A DNA stretch of 64,000 nucleotides from Cellvibrionaceae bacterium 1162T.S.0a.05 (GTDB taxonomy: Bacteria > Pseudomonadota > Gammaproteobacteria > Pseudomonadales > Cellvibrionaceae): the NCBI GenBank assembly GCA_000964245.1, contig LANB01000001.1, forward strand, positions 2,756,392-2,820,391, in the 5' to 3' direction. The position numbers and the translations under genes were made by a program. Positions 28,043 to 37,135 of the stretch are shown here, one piece after another (position 1 is the stretch's first letter; every line of letters starts with the position of its first letter). The notes beneath the pieces are model-generated. The model searched no databases and was not told the DNA's origin. It saw only the letters and a program-made list of their open reading frames with translations.

Positions 28043-28118
28043 GAGGCTTCTCCTTTTATCCATTTACGTTTTCCATCTCAGCGATAAATGCATCACTGTG
28101 AGGTCTGTAAAGGGAGGT

Positions 28119-28134
28119 TGCATAAAGTGTGCCG
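28119..28134 (-). promoter_or_regulatory. Sigma-54 (-24/-12) promoter of the coiled-coil stress gene
   Basis: The minus strand reads CGGCACACTTTATGCA, matching TGGCAC-N5-TTGCA with the invariant GG and GC spaced correctly; the two deviations are at flanking T positions. The predicted start is near 28107. Confidence 0.7.
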
Positions 28135-28243
28135 GGCTAAAATGCGTGTGGCGCTGGAGCACTCACCATCAGGCTTTGGCTGCAAAATTTAGCACCGGAA
28201 GTGCGTGAGAGGCGCTATGGGAAATGGCGAAAACCACCAATAG

Positions 28244-28261
28244 CTGGTTATTTTCAACCAG
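28244..28261. promoter_or_regulatory. Inverted repeat, possible enhancer site for the sigma-54 activator
   Basis: CTGGTT-ATTTTC-AACCAG is a perfect 6-6-6 dyad about 110 bp upstream of the -24/-12 element. That distance is usual for NtrC-type activator sites. It lies just past the stop of the activator gene and has no T tract, so it is a poor terminator. Confidence 0.4.
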
Positions 28262-28265
28262 TATT

Positions 28266-29639
28266 TTATTTGGGAAGTTTTAATTGGTATTTTTGGATGC
28301 GATAACGCAGTGTTTCACGTGTTGTGCCCAATTTTTTTGCTGTTTCACTGACGTTGTACTCATGCCGGCTCAATGCATTTTCAATAATAAATTTATCCAT
28401 TTCGTCGAGACTCAGTGAACCATCAAGGGGAAGTGTGATGCATTCGCCACTCGCTGCCGATGTGTGTGTACTGGTTTTTATTTCATTATCACTTAAGTTT
28501 AACCAGCGTGACGACAGTGTGTAGTCACTTGAGAGTAGAACACAGCGTTCAAGCACGTTACGCAGTTCACGAATATTGCCCGGCCACTCATAGCTCAATA
28601 AAGCCTCCCATACATCGTCTCCAATGGTATCAACGCGTTTATTGGCCTTGTCATTAAATTCGGCCACAATGTGCGGCACCAATTCAACGATATCTTCACG
28701 GCGCTCGCGTAAAGGCGGCAATGGGATATTAAAAACGTTAAGTCGATGGTACAAATCGTCGCGAAATTTACCTTCATTTACGGCGTCTTCAAGATTGACC
28801 GCGGTCGCTGCAATAATTTGTACATCCACGGATATTTCACGTTCACTGCCGAGGCGACGAATGCGGTTGTCTTCAATCGCTTTTAATAATTTGGCTTGAA
28901 GATCGATATCCATCTCTGCGATTTCGTCGAGAAAAAGGGTGCCGCCATCCGCTTGTTCAAAAAGACCACGGTAACGGCCCTTAGCGCCTGTAAAGGCTCC
29001 GGCTTCATGGCCGAAAAGTTCTGATTCGAGTAGGTCTCTCGGCAATGCGGCACAATTTAATTCAACCAGTGGGCCGTCTTTACGTTTGCCGTTGGTGTGG
29101 ACAATGCGCGCGACCAATCCCTTTCCGGTACCCGATTCGCCTGTGATGATAAGTGAGGTGAGCGGCACGTCGATCAAGCGTGCAAGTAATTCCTTGAGTT
29201 CACGTACGGCGGCACTTTTCCCGATATACGCATCGAGGTGATAGAGTTTTGAATCCTGGGATGCATATTTTTGCAAGCGGCGACGGGTCAGAGCGGAGCG
29301 AATTGCGCGCGTTGCGGTTTTGCGCAGTTTTTTTAAGTCAAGCGGTGTGGCTAGACAGTCGAAAATTAATTCTTCAAGTTCGCTATTGAGTTCATCCGGA
29401 TTTTTTTTAATCAGAACCCACTCGGTTAAATCGTCGTGGTTATACGCTTGCTGGCAAAATTCAGGATGAAGATCGGCATCGAGTATCACTAAGTGAGGGT
29501 CAAACTCCTGCCGCTGGAGATCTTCACTTGCACGTTCCAGTTCGGCAACGGTGTGTAGCTCGCTATTGAGCAAATTAAGCACCTCGCATGCGGGCTTGAG
29601 TGAGGAGTCGGTATCGATGACGAGAATACGATGAGCCAT
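28266..29639 (-). CDS. Sigma-54-dependent transcriptional activator (NtrC type)
   Basis: The 457-residue protein has an N-terminal receiver-like domain (1-120) and a complete AAA+ domain. The latter has Walker A GESGTGKG (about 166-173), ELFGHEAGAFTGAKGR carrying the sigma-54-contacting GAFTGA loop, Walker B GGTLFLDEIAEM and the R-finger region LYHRLNVFNIPLPPLRERREDI. A Fis-type helix-turn-helix ends the protein (NVSETAKKLGTTRETLRYRI). The receiver has a likely acceptor Asp in LVILDADL, but its conserved Lys region is poorly kept, so phosphorylation is uncertain. No cognate kinase is adjacent. A sigma-54 promoter lies directly downstream in front of the coiled-coil gene. Confidence 0.93.
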   Translation of the reverse strand: MAHRILVIDTDSSLKPACEVLNLLNSELHTVAELERASEDLQRQEFDPHLVILDADLHPEFCQQAYNHDDLTEWVLIKKNPDELNSELEELIFDCLATPLDLKKLRKTATRAIRSALTRRRLQKYASQDSKLYHLDAYIGKSAAVRELKELLARLIDVPLTSLIITGESGTGKGLVARIVHTNGKRKDGPLVELNCAALPRDLLESELFGHEAGAFTGAKGRYRGLFEQADGGTLFLDEIAEMDIDLQAKLLKAIEDNRIRRLGSEREISVDVQIIAATAVNLEDAVNEGKFRDDLYHRLNVFNIPLPPLRERREDIVELVPHIVAEFNDKANKRVDTIGDDVWEALLSYEWPGNIRELRNVLERCVLLSSDYTLSSRWLNLSDNEIKTSTHTSAASGECITLPLDGSLSLDEMDKFIIENALSRHEYNVSETAKKLGTTRETLRYRIQKYQLKLPK

Positions 29640-29717
29640 GACTGTGTGCCGCGAAAAAGTGTTCGGGCATTCTAACGCGTTTGTCGGGGATTTCCGAGTT
29701 ATCTCACCCGAATATAG

Positions 29718-29746
29718 AAAGCCGGAGCGTTAAGCTCCGGCTTTTT
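29718..29746. terminator. Hairpin terminator between the NtrC-type gene and dps
   Basis: AAAGCCGGAGC / GCTCCGGCTTT form a perfect 11-bp stem with GTTAA loop. The better T tract (TTTTTGTTTTT) is on the plus strand, although both flanking genes read minus. It probably ends dps transcription or marks a past inversion. Confidence 0.65.
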
Positions 29747-29797
29747 GTTTTTGGCGTAAGTGCAGTAAGGACTGCTGAGCCGCGTATTATTGAGCCT

Positions 29798-29845
29798 GAG
29801 TGTTACTGAGATAGAGTGTTACTGAGATAGAGTGTTACTGGGACA
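29798..29845. repeat. Three 16-bp tandem repeats at the 3' end of dps
   Basis: GAGTGTTACTGAGATA occurs twice exactly and a third time with three changes (29798-29813, 29814-29829, 29830-29845). The third copy includes the dps stop codon, so the other two are duplications of the gene's end lying in its trailer. Confidence 0.85.
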
Positions 29846-30344
29846 ACACAGAGCGCAACATCCAGATGTTTTCTTCGTGCTGGCCAATACGCTCAATCAA
29901 CAGGTCTGCGGTGTTCATGTCCTTAAGGTTCTCTGCTTCCTCTGCTGCTTCCCTGAGGTTGCGACAACAGATTTCATTGTCTCTCACCAACTGTTTAATC
30001 ATGTCTTCTGCACTGGGGCGTCCAGTCTCTTCCTCTATGCGTGAAAGCGTCGCAAATTGCACAAAGCTACCCGGTGCAGGGTGTCCAATCGCGCGGATGC
30101 GTTCAGCTATATCATCAATCGCTTCCGCCATATCTTCGTACTGCGCTTCGGTGAGCTTGTGTAAACCGTAAAAATGCGGCCCAACGACGTTCCAGTGAAA
30201 GTTCTGTGTTTTTAAATTGAGTAGATAAGTATCCGCCAAAACTTTTGACAGGCGCGATGCAAGCTCTTGCCGATCTTTCTTATCGACACCAATGTTCAAA
30301 CTGCTAACGGCGGGTTTGGCTTGTAAACTTGCTCTACTTGTCAT
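29835..30344 (-). CDS. dps: Dps-family DNA-protecting ferritin-like protein
   Basis: The 169-residue ferritin-like protein shows the Dps signature with the intersubunit ferroxidase residues: NFHWNVVGPHFYGLH (His and neighbouring residues, about 49-63) and EDMAEAIDDIAERIRAIG (Asp and Glu, about 70-87). An N-terminal Lys/Arg-containing tail (1-25) could bind DNA. It mineralises iron using peroxide and protects DNA. It lies among stress genes between rsxA and the sigma-54 activator; its end is marked by the 16-bp repeats. Confidence 0.93.
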   Translation of the reverse strand: MTSRASLQAKPAVSSLNIGVDKKDRQELASRLSKVLADTYLLNLKTQNFHWNVVGPHFYGLHKLTEAQYEDMAEAIDDIAERIRAIGHPAPGSFVQFATLSRIEEETGRPSAEDMIKQLVRDNEICCRNLREAAEEAENLKDMNTADLLIERIGQHEENIWMLRSVLSQ

Positions 30345-30529
30345 GACTTACTCCTGTGTTTAATAGGTTCACGATCATTATCGCAAGATGCGTACCAGGA
30401 TTTATTTTCGGTAAAATGGGCCAGAGCTCGCGGTTTACACGCAAAGCGTAAGACTTAATCAAGTTTTGTTGGGGGAAATCCACCAGATAAAGTGAAAACC
30501 ACCAGCTAAAGTGGGGCAGGTGTGTGAAG

Positions 30530-31102
30530 TTAAACCAGGCCGGCAAAACCCATAAACGCCAGCGCCATTAGCCCAGCAGTGATCATGCCGATTGCAGCAC
30601 CTTTAAAAGGGCTTGGTACATCTGCAACAGCAAGGCGTTCGCGCATGGCGCTGAAGAGGATGAGCACGAGTGAGAATCCGACAGCAGCGCCGAAGCCGTA
30701 AACGGCAGATTCAAAGAAGTTGTGGGCCTTGTTGGTGTTTTGCAAAGCGACGCCGAGTACTGCACAGTTTGTGGTAATCAAGGGAAGAAAAACGCCGAGC
30801 ACGCGATACAAAAGCGGGCTGGTTTTTTCAATAAACATTTTGGCAAATTGCACGACGGCAGCAATGACCAGAATAAATGAAATGGTTTTTAAATAGGTAA
30901 GCCCGAGCGGGGTGAGTATCCAGGCGTGAACCATGTAGCTGCATATTGATGCGAGGGTCAGCACGAAGGTTGTTGCTGCGCTCATGCCAATCGCGGTTTC
31001 CAGTTTGTTGGAGACGCCCATAAAAGGGCACAGACCAAGAAACTGGACCAGTACAAAGTTATTCACGAGCACGGTGCTCAATAAGATAATAAAAAATTCC
31101 AC
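30530..31102 (-). CDS. rsxA: Rnf/Rsx electron-transport complex subunit A
   Basis: This 190-residue six-helix inner-membrane subunit, related to RsxE, begins with [18 protein letters not shown] and has the motif [12 protein letters not shown] and the first-helix [13 protein letters not shown]. The start is GTG 31102. It lies 43 bp downstream of metG and probably shares its transcript. It is separated from rsxBCDGE by the patatin, Usp, stress, NtrC and dps genes, which is unlike the contiguous rsxABCDGE order usual in gammaproteobacteria. All subunits remain present in the window, so the complex should be intact. Confidence 0.96.
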   Translation of the reverse strand: MEFFIILLSTVLVNNFVLVQFLGLCPFMGVSNKLETAIGMSAATTFVLTLASICSYMVHAWILTPLGLTYLKTISFILVIAAVVQFAKMFIEKTSPLLYRVLGVFLPLITTNCAVLGVALQNTNKAHNFFESAVYGFGAAVGFSLVLILFSAMRERLAVADVPSPFKGAAIGMITAGLMALAFMGFAGLV

Positions 31103-31145
31103 CGCTTTAAACCTGTCTCTTTATGACTCGCTATCTCATTCCAAA

Positions 31146-33179
31146 TTACATGACACGCATGCCGGGCTCAGCGCCAGCGTGCGGTTCGAGGATAAATAAA
31201 TCCTTACCACCAGGGCCTGCGGCCAGAACCATGCCTTCACTCATGCCGAACTTCATTTTACGTGCTTTCAGGTTGGCAACCATCACTGTATGTTTGCCGA
31301 TTAAGTCTTCCGGTTGGTAGGCACTTTTGATTCCGGCAAAAACATTGCGGGTTTCGCTACCGAGATCGAGCGTTAAACGCAATAATTTATCGGCTCCTTC
31401 AACATGCTCTGCGTTGGCAATACGTGCAATGCGCAGGTCCACTTTAGCAAAATCTGCGTATTCGATTTCTGTTGCCAGGGGTTCTTTACTCAACCAACCG
31501 TCAGATTTTTCTGCTTCGGGTTTCGGTGCTTCTTCTTTACTGGCTTCTACCATGGCGTTAACCTTATCACTCTCGACGCGTGTCATCAGTGCTTTAAATT
31601 TGTTAATACTGTGTTCACCCAGCCACTGCGCTTCATCTTGCCAACTGAGTTCGCAATTCAGAAACGCCTCCGCGGCTTTTGACGTTGCTGGCAATACCGG
31701 CTTTAACCAGGTCATCAATAAACGAAAACAATTGATGCCCAGACTACACACCTCAACAACCTCGTTGGCATTGTCAGGGTCTTTTGCAAGAGTCCAGGGC
31801 GCTTTATCAGCGATATATTCGTTGGCGGCGTCGGCGAGAGCCATCACTTCGCGCATGGCTTTACTGTATTCGCGCTCTTCAAAATAGCTGGCGATTACGT
31901 TGTGGCCTGCCACAAATTTTTGCCAGAGAGTTTCGTCGGCAATATTTGCACTGAGTTTGCCACCCGCTTTTTGAATAAATTTTGCGGTGCGACTGGCAAT
32001 GTTTACGACTTTGCCAACAAGATCTGAATTGACGCGTTGCACGAAGTCTTCAAGATTGAGATCAATGTCGTCGACGCTTGCTGTCAGTTTCGCAGCATAG
32101 TAGTAGCGTAAATATTCCGGGTTTAAATGTTGGAGATAGGTGCGGGCATTAATGAAAGTGCCACGCGACTTCGACATTTTTTTACCGTCGACGGTAAGGA
32201 AGCCGTGCACACACACCTTGGTGGGTGTCCGAAAACCTGCATCGCTCAACATCGCAGGCCAAAACAGGGCGTGGAAGTTAACGATATCCTTGCCGATAAA
32301 ATGATAAAGCTCGTGCTCGGAGTCTGCTTGCCAATAGGCGTCAAAGTCGAGGCCTTCGCGATCACAGAGATTCTTAAAGCTCGCCATGTAGCCGATGGGA
32401 GCGTCCAGCCAGACATAAAAATACTTGCCGGGTTGGCCGGGAATTTCAAAACCAAAATAGGGTGCGTCGCGGCTGATATCCCACTCTTTTAAGCCACCGT
32501 CTAACCATTCGGCTAATTTGTTAGCGACTTCATCTTGCAGGTGGCCGGCGCGGGTCCAGCTTTTCAGAAAGTCGGTAAAGTCTGGCAAGGTAAAGAAAAA
32601 ATGCGTGCTCTCCTTCGCTACTGGCGTTGCGCCGGTATACACCGAGATGGGGTTTATCATTTCCATTGGGGAATAGGTTGCACCGCAAACTTCGCAGTTG
32701 TCACCATATTGATCCGGAGATTTGCATTTGGGGCAAGTTCCTTTCACATAGCGTTCTGCCAGAAAAAGTTGTTTTTCCGGGTCAAATGCCTGCGTAATTT
32801 CACGTTCTGCGATATGGCCATTTTCGTGCACGCGCGTATAAATCAGGTTGGAATAGTGCTGATTTTCGGGCGAATGTGTGCTGTGGTAATTGTCAAAACC
32901 GATATGGAAACCCTGAAAATCTGCCTCGTGTTCTGCCTTGATTCGCGCGATTTGCTCTTCCGGGCTGATGCCATTTTTCTCGGCACTCAGCATAATTGCG
33001 GTTCCGTGGGCATCGTCCGCGCACACGTAATAACAGGTATGGCCTCGCATTTTCTGAAAGCGCACCCAGATGTCCGTTTGAATGGTTTCTACCATGTGGC
33101 CGAGATGGATCGAGCCATTGGCATAGGGCAGGGCGCTGGTTACGAGAATATTGCGGGTTTTGCTCATGAGTTCTGTCAT
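31146..33179 (-). CDS. metG: Methionyl-tRNA synthetase
   Basis: The 677-residue class I synthetase has the HIGH-type motif [12 protein letters not shown] (about residues 19-30), a zinc knuckle [18 protein letters not shown] (about 149-166), the KMSKS loop [10 protein letters not shown], and a C-terminal EMAP/Trbp111-type tRNA-binding domain (about 575-677). Length and order match the E. coli dimeric enzyme. The start could be 33179 or the ATG at 33167 (MSKTRN). It is followed by rsxA as in several relatives, but mrp and dcd, often neighbours in pseudomonads, lie 24 kb away. Confidence 0.98.
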   Translation of the reverse strand: MTELMSKTRNILVTSALPYANGSIHLGHMVETIQTDIWVRFQKMRGHTCYYVCADDAHGTAIMLSAEKNGISPEEQIARIKAEHEADFQGFHIGFDNYHSTHSPENQHYSNLIYTRVHENGHIAEREITQAFDPEKQLFLAERYVKGTCPKCKSPDQYGDNCEVCGATYSPMEMINPISVYTGATPVAKESTHFFFTLPDFTDFLKSWTRAGHLQDEVANKLAEWLDGGLKEWDISRDAPYFGFEIPGQPGKYFYVWLDAPIGYMASFKNLCDREGLDFDAYWQADSEHELYHFIGKDIVNFHALFWPAMLSDAGFRTPTKVCVHGFLTVDGKKMSKSRGTFINARTYLQHLNPEYLRYYYAAKLTASVDDIDLNLEDFVQRVNSDLVGKVVNIASRTAKFIQKAGGKLSANIADETLWQKFVAGHNVIASYFEEREYSKAMREVMALADAANEYIADKAPWTLAKDPDNANEVVEVCSLGINCFRLLMTWLKPVLPATSKAAEAFLNCELSWQDEAQWLGEHSINKFKALMTRVESDKVNAMVEASKEEAPKPEAEKSDGWLSKEPLATEIEYADFAKVDLRIARIANAEHVEGADKLLRLTLDLGSETRNVFAGIKSAYQPEDLIGKHTVMVANLKARKMKFGMSEGMVLAAGPGGKDLFILEPHAGAEPGMRVM

Positions 33180-33204
33180 TAATAGTTAGCTGGAGGCCGC
33201 ACGC

Positions 33205-33226
33205 GGCGGGGCGCAACTATAGCAAA
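33205..33226 (-). promoter_or_regulatory. Promoter-like 22-bp sequence upstream of metG, identical to one upstream of rsxB
   Basis: Identical to 25111-25132 and in the same orientation, 26 bp before the metG start. It contains an extended -10 (TGCTATAGT on the minus strand) followed by a GC-rich discriminator, a type often sensitive to ppGpp. Confidence 0.5.
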
Positions 33227-33254
33227 TCCCGAGGCTTCACGGGAGGGGGAGCCG

Positions 33255-34334
33255 TCAATTGGCAGCCCCGGTTTTGGGAGACTGCGGAAAGGAGAGGGTG
33301 ACCACTGTCCCCTTGGCTTTCGTGCTCTCTATGTTCAAGGTGGCACTGTGATTTTCAAGAATTCTTTTGACGATGCTCAGGCCGAGGCCGATTCCCGGGT
33401 ATTCCTGTTTGGATACGGAACGCTTGAACGGTAGCAGCACCTTGTCCACGTCTTCAGGGCTTATACCAATTCCCTGATCTGACACCTGGATTTTATGAAG
33501 GCCCTGCAATGTATCGAGTTTGTAAGCTATGGTGATGTTGGCCGGCCCTTTTGAATACTTGATACTGTTTTCGATCAGGTTTTTGAAAAGCAGCTGCAAT
33601 TGGCTGGCATTACCCTGGAGGTGTGGCAATTCATCTTGTTGGAGTTGAAATTCCTTACCTTTCGTGAAGTGGTTAAGGCATTTCTTGAGGACATCATTGA
33701 GATCAACATTTTCAAAACTGTGTTGTGATAAAGATAAATACTCGTACAGACCGTCGGTGATGGCCAATAAATTCTCAACATTTTTCTCTACGGCATCAAA
33801 GGACCATTGGTTTTCTTCGCTCAAGGTTATTTTCCCCTGAATGTCGGATTTGAGCATGCTGACAATGGTTGCGATCTTGCGAATGGGTTCTTTAAAATCA
33901 TGGCAAAGACTGTAGCAAAATTGTTGTTGATCCCGGTTTTTTTCTTCCAGGCTACGTAGTAATTTCTTACGCTCAATAGAGTGCTGGCACACGCGAGCGA
34001 GCATATCGCTATCAATTTTATCCTTGGGGTAGTAATCCTGAATTCCTTTTCCAAGTAGCAGGCTTGCGGTGTCTTCATCATCCAGTGAGGTGAGCACCAC
34101 AATGGCGCTGGGAGATTGTAAATTTTGCAAGGTTTCAACAGTGTGTTGAATGTCGGAGTCGGGAAGGTTGAGATCGCACAAAAATATGGACCATTCTTCA
34201 TTGTTGAGTAACTCGAGCCCGTCGCTGAGTTTGCCGACATGTTTCAGAGTGAGTCGCGAAGCATAGGAGCTTGCGAGCGCGTCTTCAATTAACTCGGCGT
34301 GATCCTGATTGTCTTCAACCAAAAGAACTTTCAT
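33255..34334 (-). CDS. Hybrid receiver-histidine kinase
   Basis: The 359-residue soluble protein has an N-terminal receiver (1-120; MKVLLVEDNQDHAELI, acceptor Asp in FLCDLNLPDSD) followed directly by a kinase core. The HisKA-like segment is SLCHDFKEPIRKI (about residue 147), a variant of the SHDLKEP motif of phytochrome-type kinases. HATPase motifs are NLIENSIKYSK, DQGIGISPED and GIGLGLSIVKRI. It is the last of three co-directional genes with a receiver and a CHASE kinase, and so probably serves as the output of a phosphorelay. No DNA-binding domain is present in any of the three. Confidence 0.88.
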   Translation of the reverse strand: MKVLLVEDNQDHAELIEDALASSYASRLTLKHVGKLSDGLELLNNEEWSIFLCDLNLPDSDIQHTVETLQNLQSPSAIVVLTSLDDEDTASLLLGKGIQDYYPKDKIDSDMLARVCQHSIERKKLLRSLEEKNRDQQQFCYSLCHDFKEPIRKIATIVSMLKSDIQGKITLSEENQWSFDAVEKNVENLLAITDGLYEYLSLSQHSFENVDLNDVLKKCLNHFTKGKEFQLQQDELPHLQGNASQLQLLFKNLIENSIKYSKGPANITIAYKLDTLQGLHKIQVSDQGIGISPEDVDKVLLPFKRSVSKQEYPGIGLGLSIVKRILENHSATLNIESTKAKGTVVTLSFPQSPKTGAAN

Positions 34335-34342
34335 AGAGTACC

Positions 34343-34783
34343 CTATTGGCGTTTCCCTGGAATTTCACTGGTAAGCACCCAGTAAAGATTGAGTTCGCGG
34401 ATTTTTCGAGTGAATTCCTCAAATTGTAAAGGTTTTGTTATGTAGGAGTTGGCTCCCATGGCGTAACAGCTTTCAATATCAATATCGATACTGGATGTAC
34501 TGACCATGATAACAGGGATCGTTTTGAATGCCGCCATCTGACGAATATGCTTTAAAGTTGTAATGCCATCCATGCGGGGCATTTTTAAATCCAGCAGAAT
34601 TAAGTTGGGCTGCAAAGAGGGGTTATTGATACTGCGCTCAAGCAAATCCAGCACCTCCTCACCGTTAGTTACGTGAACAATACGGTTGCTGATATTAAAG
34701 CTCTCAAGAGTGTCAATAATCAGTTCTGCATGATCTTCATTATCTTCGGCGAGCAGAATATTCAGTGGCGTCACATTTGTCAT
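34343..34783 (-). CDS. Single-domain response regulator (Rcp1-like)
   Basis: The 146-residue stand-alone receiver has the acidic pair EDNEDHAEL, the phospho-acceptor Asp in LILLDLKMPRMDG and the conserved Lys in YITKPLQFEEF. It resembles the Rcp1 type that works with phytochrome-like kinases. I start at ATG 34783, which is 8 bp after the upstream kinase's stop. The longer frame would overlap that gene. It probably shuttles phosphate between the flanking kinases. Confidence 0.9.
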   Translation of the reverse strand: MTNVTPLNILLAEDNEDHAELIIDTLESFNISNRIVHVTNGEEVLDLLERSINNPSLQPNLILLDLKMPRMDGITTLKHIRQMAAFKTIPVIMVSTSSIDIDIESCYAMGANSYITKPLQFEEFTRKIRELNLYWVLTSEIPGKRQ

Positions 34784-34790
34784 ACGTATC

Positions 34791-36971
34791 TCACGCGGGT
34801 GGATTTTTTGTAGGTTTATTGGGGAAGCGTAAGGTAAACCGGCTTCCACTGTTCAATGCGGAGTGCAAAAAAACAGCCCCGCCATGCTTTTCCATAATGG
34901 TTTTCACAATGGCCAGACCGACGCCGGTTCCTTCTCCAATGCCCAGACGCTCGAAAATTCTGAATATCTTTTCGTGATATTTGTGTTCGATTCCCATTCC
35001 ATTGTCATCAATATGAATATCTGTGAAGTCTTCGTAAGGTGTCGCGCTAATGGTAACGATTAGTTTTTTGTCACTTGATCGGTATTGAATGGCATTGGCA
35101 ATAAGGTTTTGTAGGCATTGTAGAATCAGACGTTCATTTCCATAGACCATTATACCGTCGGTTTCGATTTGAATACTTGCATTGGAATCGCGAATGCTGG
35201 CTTCCAGAGTATCGGTAACGCTATGGCTTAGTTCGATGATAGAGTATTCATTCTTTTCGACGTCCTGTCGGATAACGCGTGATAACTGCAATAAATCACC
35301 AAGCAAGCCCTCCATGTGATTAACATTGTGCTGAATGCGAATGAGTTTATGTTTTTGCTTGTCATCAAGTTTGGCGTCCAAGCTTTTTACAAGCTGATTG
35401 GTAAAGCCGCCGATAGTCACCAGGGGGGATTTAAGGTCGTGAGAAACCGTGTAGATAAATTGTTCCATTTCCTGGTTTTTGATTTTTAATTGCTCATTAA
35501 AATTTTCGAGGTCTTGTTGGATGCGTTTCCATTCACTGGTATCCACAATGGAAGCAACAACAAATTGACCTTGTGGCATATTAAGAGGGCTCAAGCCAAT
35601 TTCAACAGGGAAGGTGCTGCCATCTTTTTTTTGTGCTCTTAGTTCAGTACCCGCACCCATGGCACGTGCACGAGGGGCAGTAAAAAATCCTTCACGCAAT
35701 TGCGGGTGACGGGATTTGTGCTTGTTAGCGACCAGAACCTCAATTGAATGGCCGGGAAGTTCATAGTGATTGTAGCCAAACAGCAAAGCGGCTTGCTCGT
35801 TAGTGCTCACAATAATACCTTGACGGTCGACCACAATCAGTGCGTTGGGTGCCTGTTCGAGAATGGTGCGCCAATCTTGCTCAAGTGACTTGAGCCGTCG
35901 ATGGGTAAAGTACATTGAATAAATAACATAAAACAGAAGAATATGGATAATCGCCCCAGCCACTGCGATGTACGCGGGTTGATTGGATTCGGCTAGAGTA
36001 TTGAGATAGTCGGTTGGCGTATTAAAATACAAAGTCCAGGTTCTACCCTGCACTTCAATTTGCTTTTCTATTGAAAACTCCGGTGAATGGTGTGCTTCCT
36101 CTTTGTGAAAATAATTGTTGCTATCGAATAGCAAAGTGTCCGGTGTTTTTTGCACACCATCAAACAGTTCAAATTCTATGTGAGGGTCTTCCGCGGAAAG
36201 AATGCCTTTCATCAGGTTGCCCGCACGAAAGGCGGCATAGATCCAACCTTTGAAATTTTTCCTGCGAGCATCGACAGTAGGCGGTGTTTCCGCTGTTTCA
36301 TACACCGGCAAGTAGGTCAGGAAACCGCGCTGTATGTCTTCGCTGGTTTCCTGGACCAGGGTAATGATGCCACTTGTCGCGGCGGTTCCGGTATCACGCG
36401 CACGTACCATGGCATTGCGGCGCATCTCGTTGGACCACATGTCATAACCAAAGGCTCTTTGATTGCGCCAATCGAAGGGCTCTAGATAAATAATTGCACT
36501 GTAGTGATCGCGTATACCAGGTGGGCGCACCGCGTAATTGGGGAAGCCTTCTTCGCGGATGCGTGTTTCATGCGCTTGCAATTCGCCTGGCTCAATAGGT
36601 ATTGCATAGCCAATGCCTTGAATACCTGGCCAATGTTCATTGATGCGCAAGGTACTCACGTAAGCTGCGAATGCGCGGCGGCTAATTCCTTGTGGTTCTG
36701 AATTGAAAAGCCCTACACCACCCCACAAAACCTGCTCATAAATTTTTGTACGGTCGAGAATGGCTTTTTCCAATTCTGAAGATTTGAATTGGAAGCGATC
36801 GCTAGCGCGTTGGTAAACGAAGGATTGTGCTACGAAGTAAGCAATGACTGTCAGACAAAATGAGACACCCAGAATGATCCACGCTGTGTAGGCGTTGTGG
36901 AAAATCTCAATCAGGCGCAGACCATTTATACCACGCCCATCACTATCCTCGCTTTGAAATGGATCGCTCAT
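34791..36971 (-). CDS. CHASE-PAS sensor histidine kinase
   Basis: The 726-residue inner-membrane sensor has a first membrane helix (about 31-52), a periplasmic CHASE domain (about 80-310) with GIQGIGYAIPIEPGELQ and YLEPFDWRNQRAFGYDM, a second helix (about 335-355), a PAS domain (about 372-490; EQAPNALIVVDRQGIIVSTN), HisKA with YTVSHDLKSPLVTIGGF and HATPase with NLIANAIQYRS and GVGLAIVKTIMEKHGG. CHASE domains bind small ligands such as cytokinin-like compounds in other proteins. The ligand here is unknown. It heads the three-gene relay and is divergent from slyD. Confidence 0.92.
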   Translation of the reverse strand: MSDPFQSEDSDGRGINGLRLIEIFHNAYTAWIILGVSFCLTVIAYFVAQSFVYQRASDRFQFKSSELEKAILDRTKIYEQVLWGGVGLFNSEPQGISRRAFAAYVSTLRINEHWPGIQGIGYAIPIEPGELQAHETRIREEGFPNYAVRPPGIRDHYSAIIYLEPFDWRNQRAFGYDMWSNEMRRNAMVRARDTGTAATSGIITLVQETSEDIQRGFLTYLPVYETAETPPTVDARRKNFKGWIYAAFRAGNLMKGILSAEDPHIEFELFDGVQKTPDTLLFDSNNYFHKEEAHHSPEFSIEKQIEVQGRTWTLYFNTPTDYLNTLAESNQPAYIAVAGAIIHILLFYVIYSMYFTHRRLKSLEQDWRTILEQAPNALIVVDRQGIIVSTNEQAALLFGYNHYELPGHSIEVLVANKHKSRHPQLREGFFTAPRARAMGAGTELRAQKKDGSTFPVEIGLSPLNMPQGQFVVASIVDTSEWKRIQQDLENFNEQLKIKNQEMEQFIYTVSHDLKSPLVTIGGFTNQLVKSLDAKLDDKQKHKLIRIQHNVNHMEGLLGDLLQLSRVIRQDVEKNEYSIIELSHSVTDTLEASIRDSNASIQIETDGIMVYGNERLILQCLQNLIANAIQYRSSDKKLIVTISATPYEDFTDIHIDDNGMGIEHKYHEKIFRIFERLGIGEGTGVGLAIVKTIMEKHGGAVFLHSALNSGSRFTLRFPNKPTKNPPA

Positions 36972-37135
36972 CCGATGTTCCCGATTTCCCTGAGTGCTCC
37001 AAGTCTAGCCCATTTTCACTGAAACCAATACTGGCACGATTTGCAGGGTTTTTGAGTCTCTGGGCTATTGTTGGTCGAAGATTAAGCGCTGGGCTGGTAC
37101 ACTGTCGGCCTTACGAAATAGAGTTGGAGTCAATC

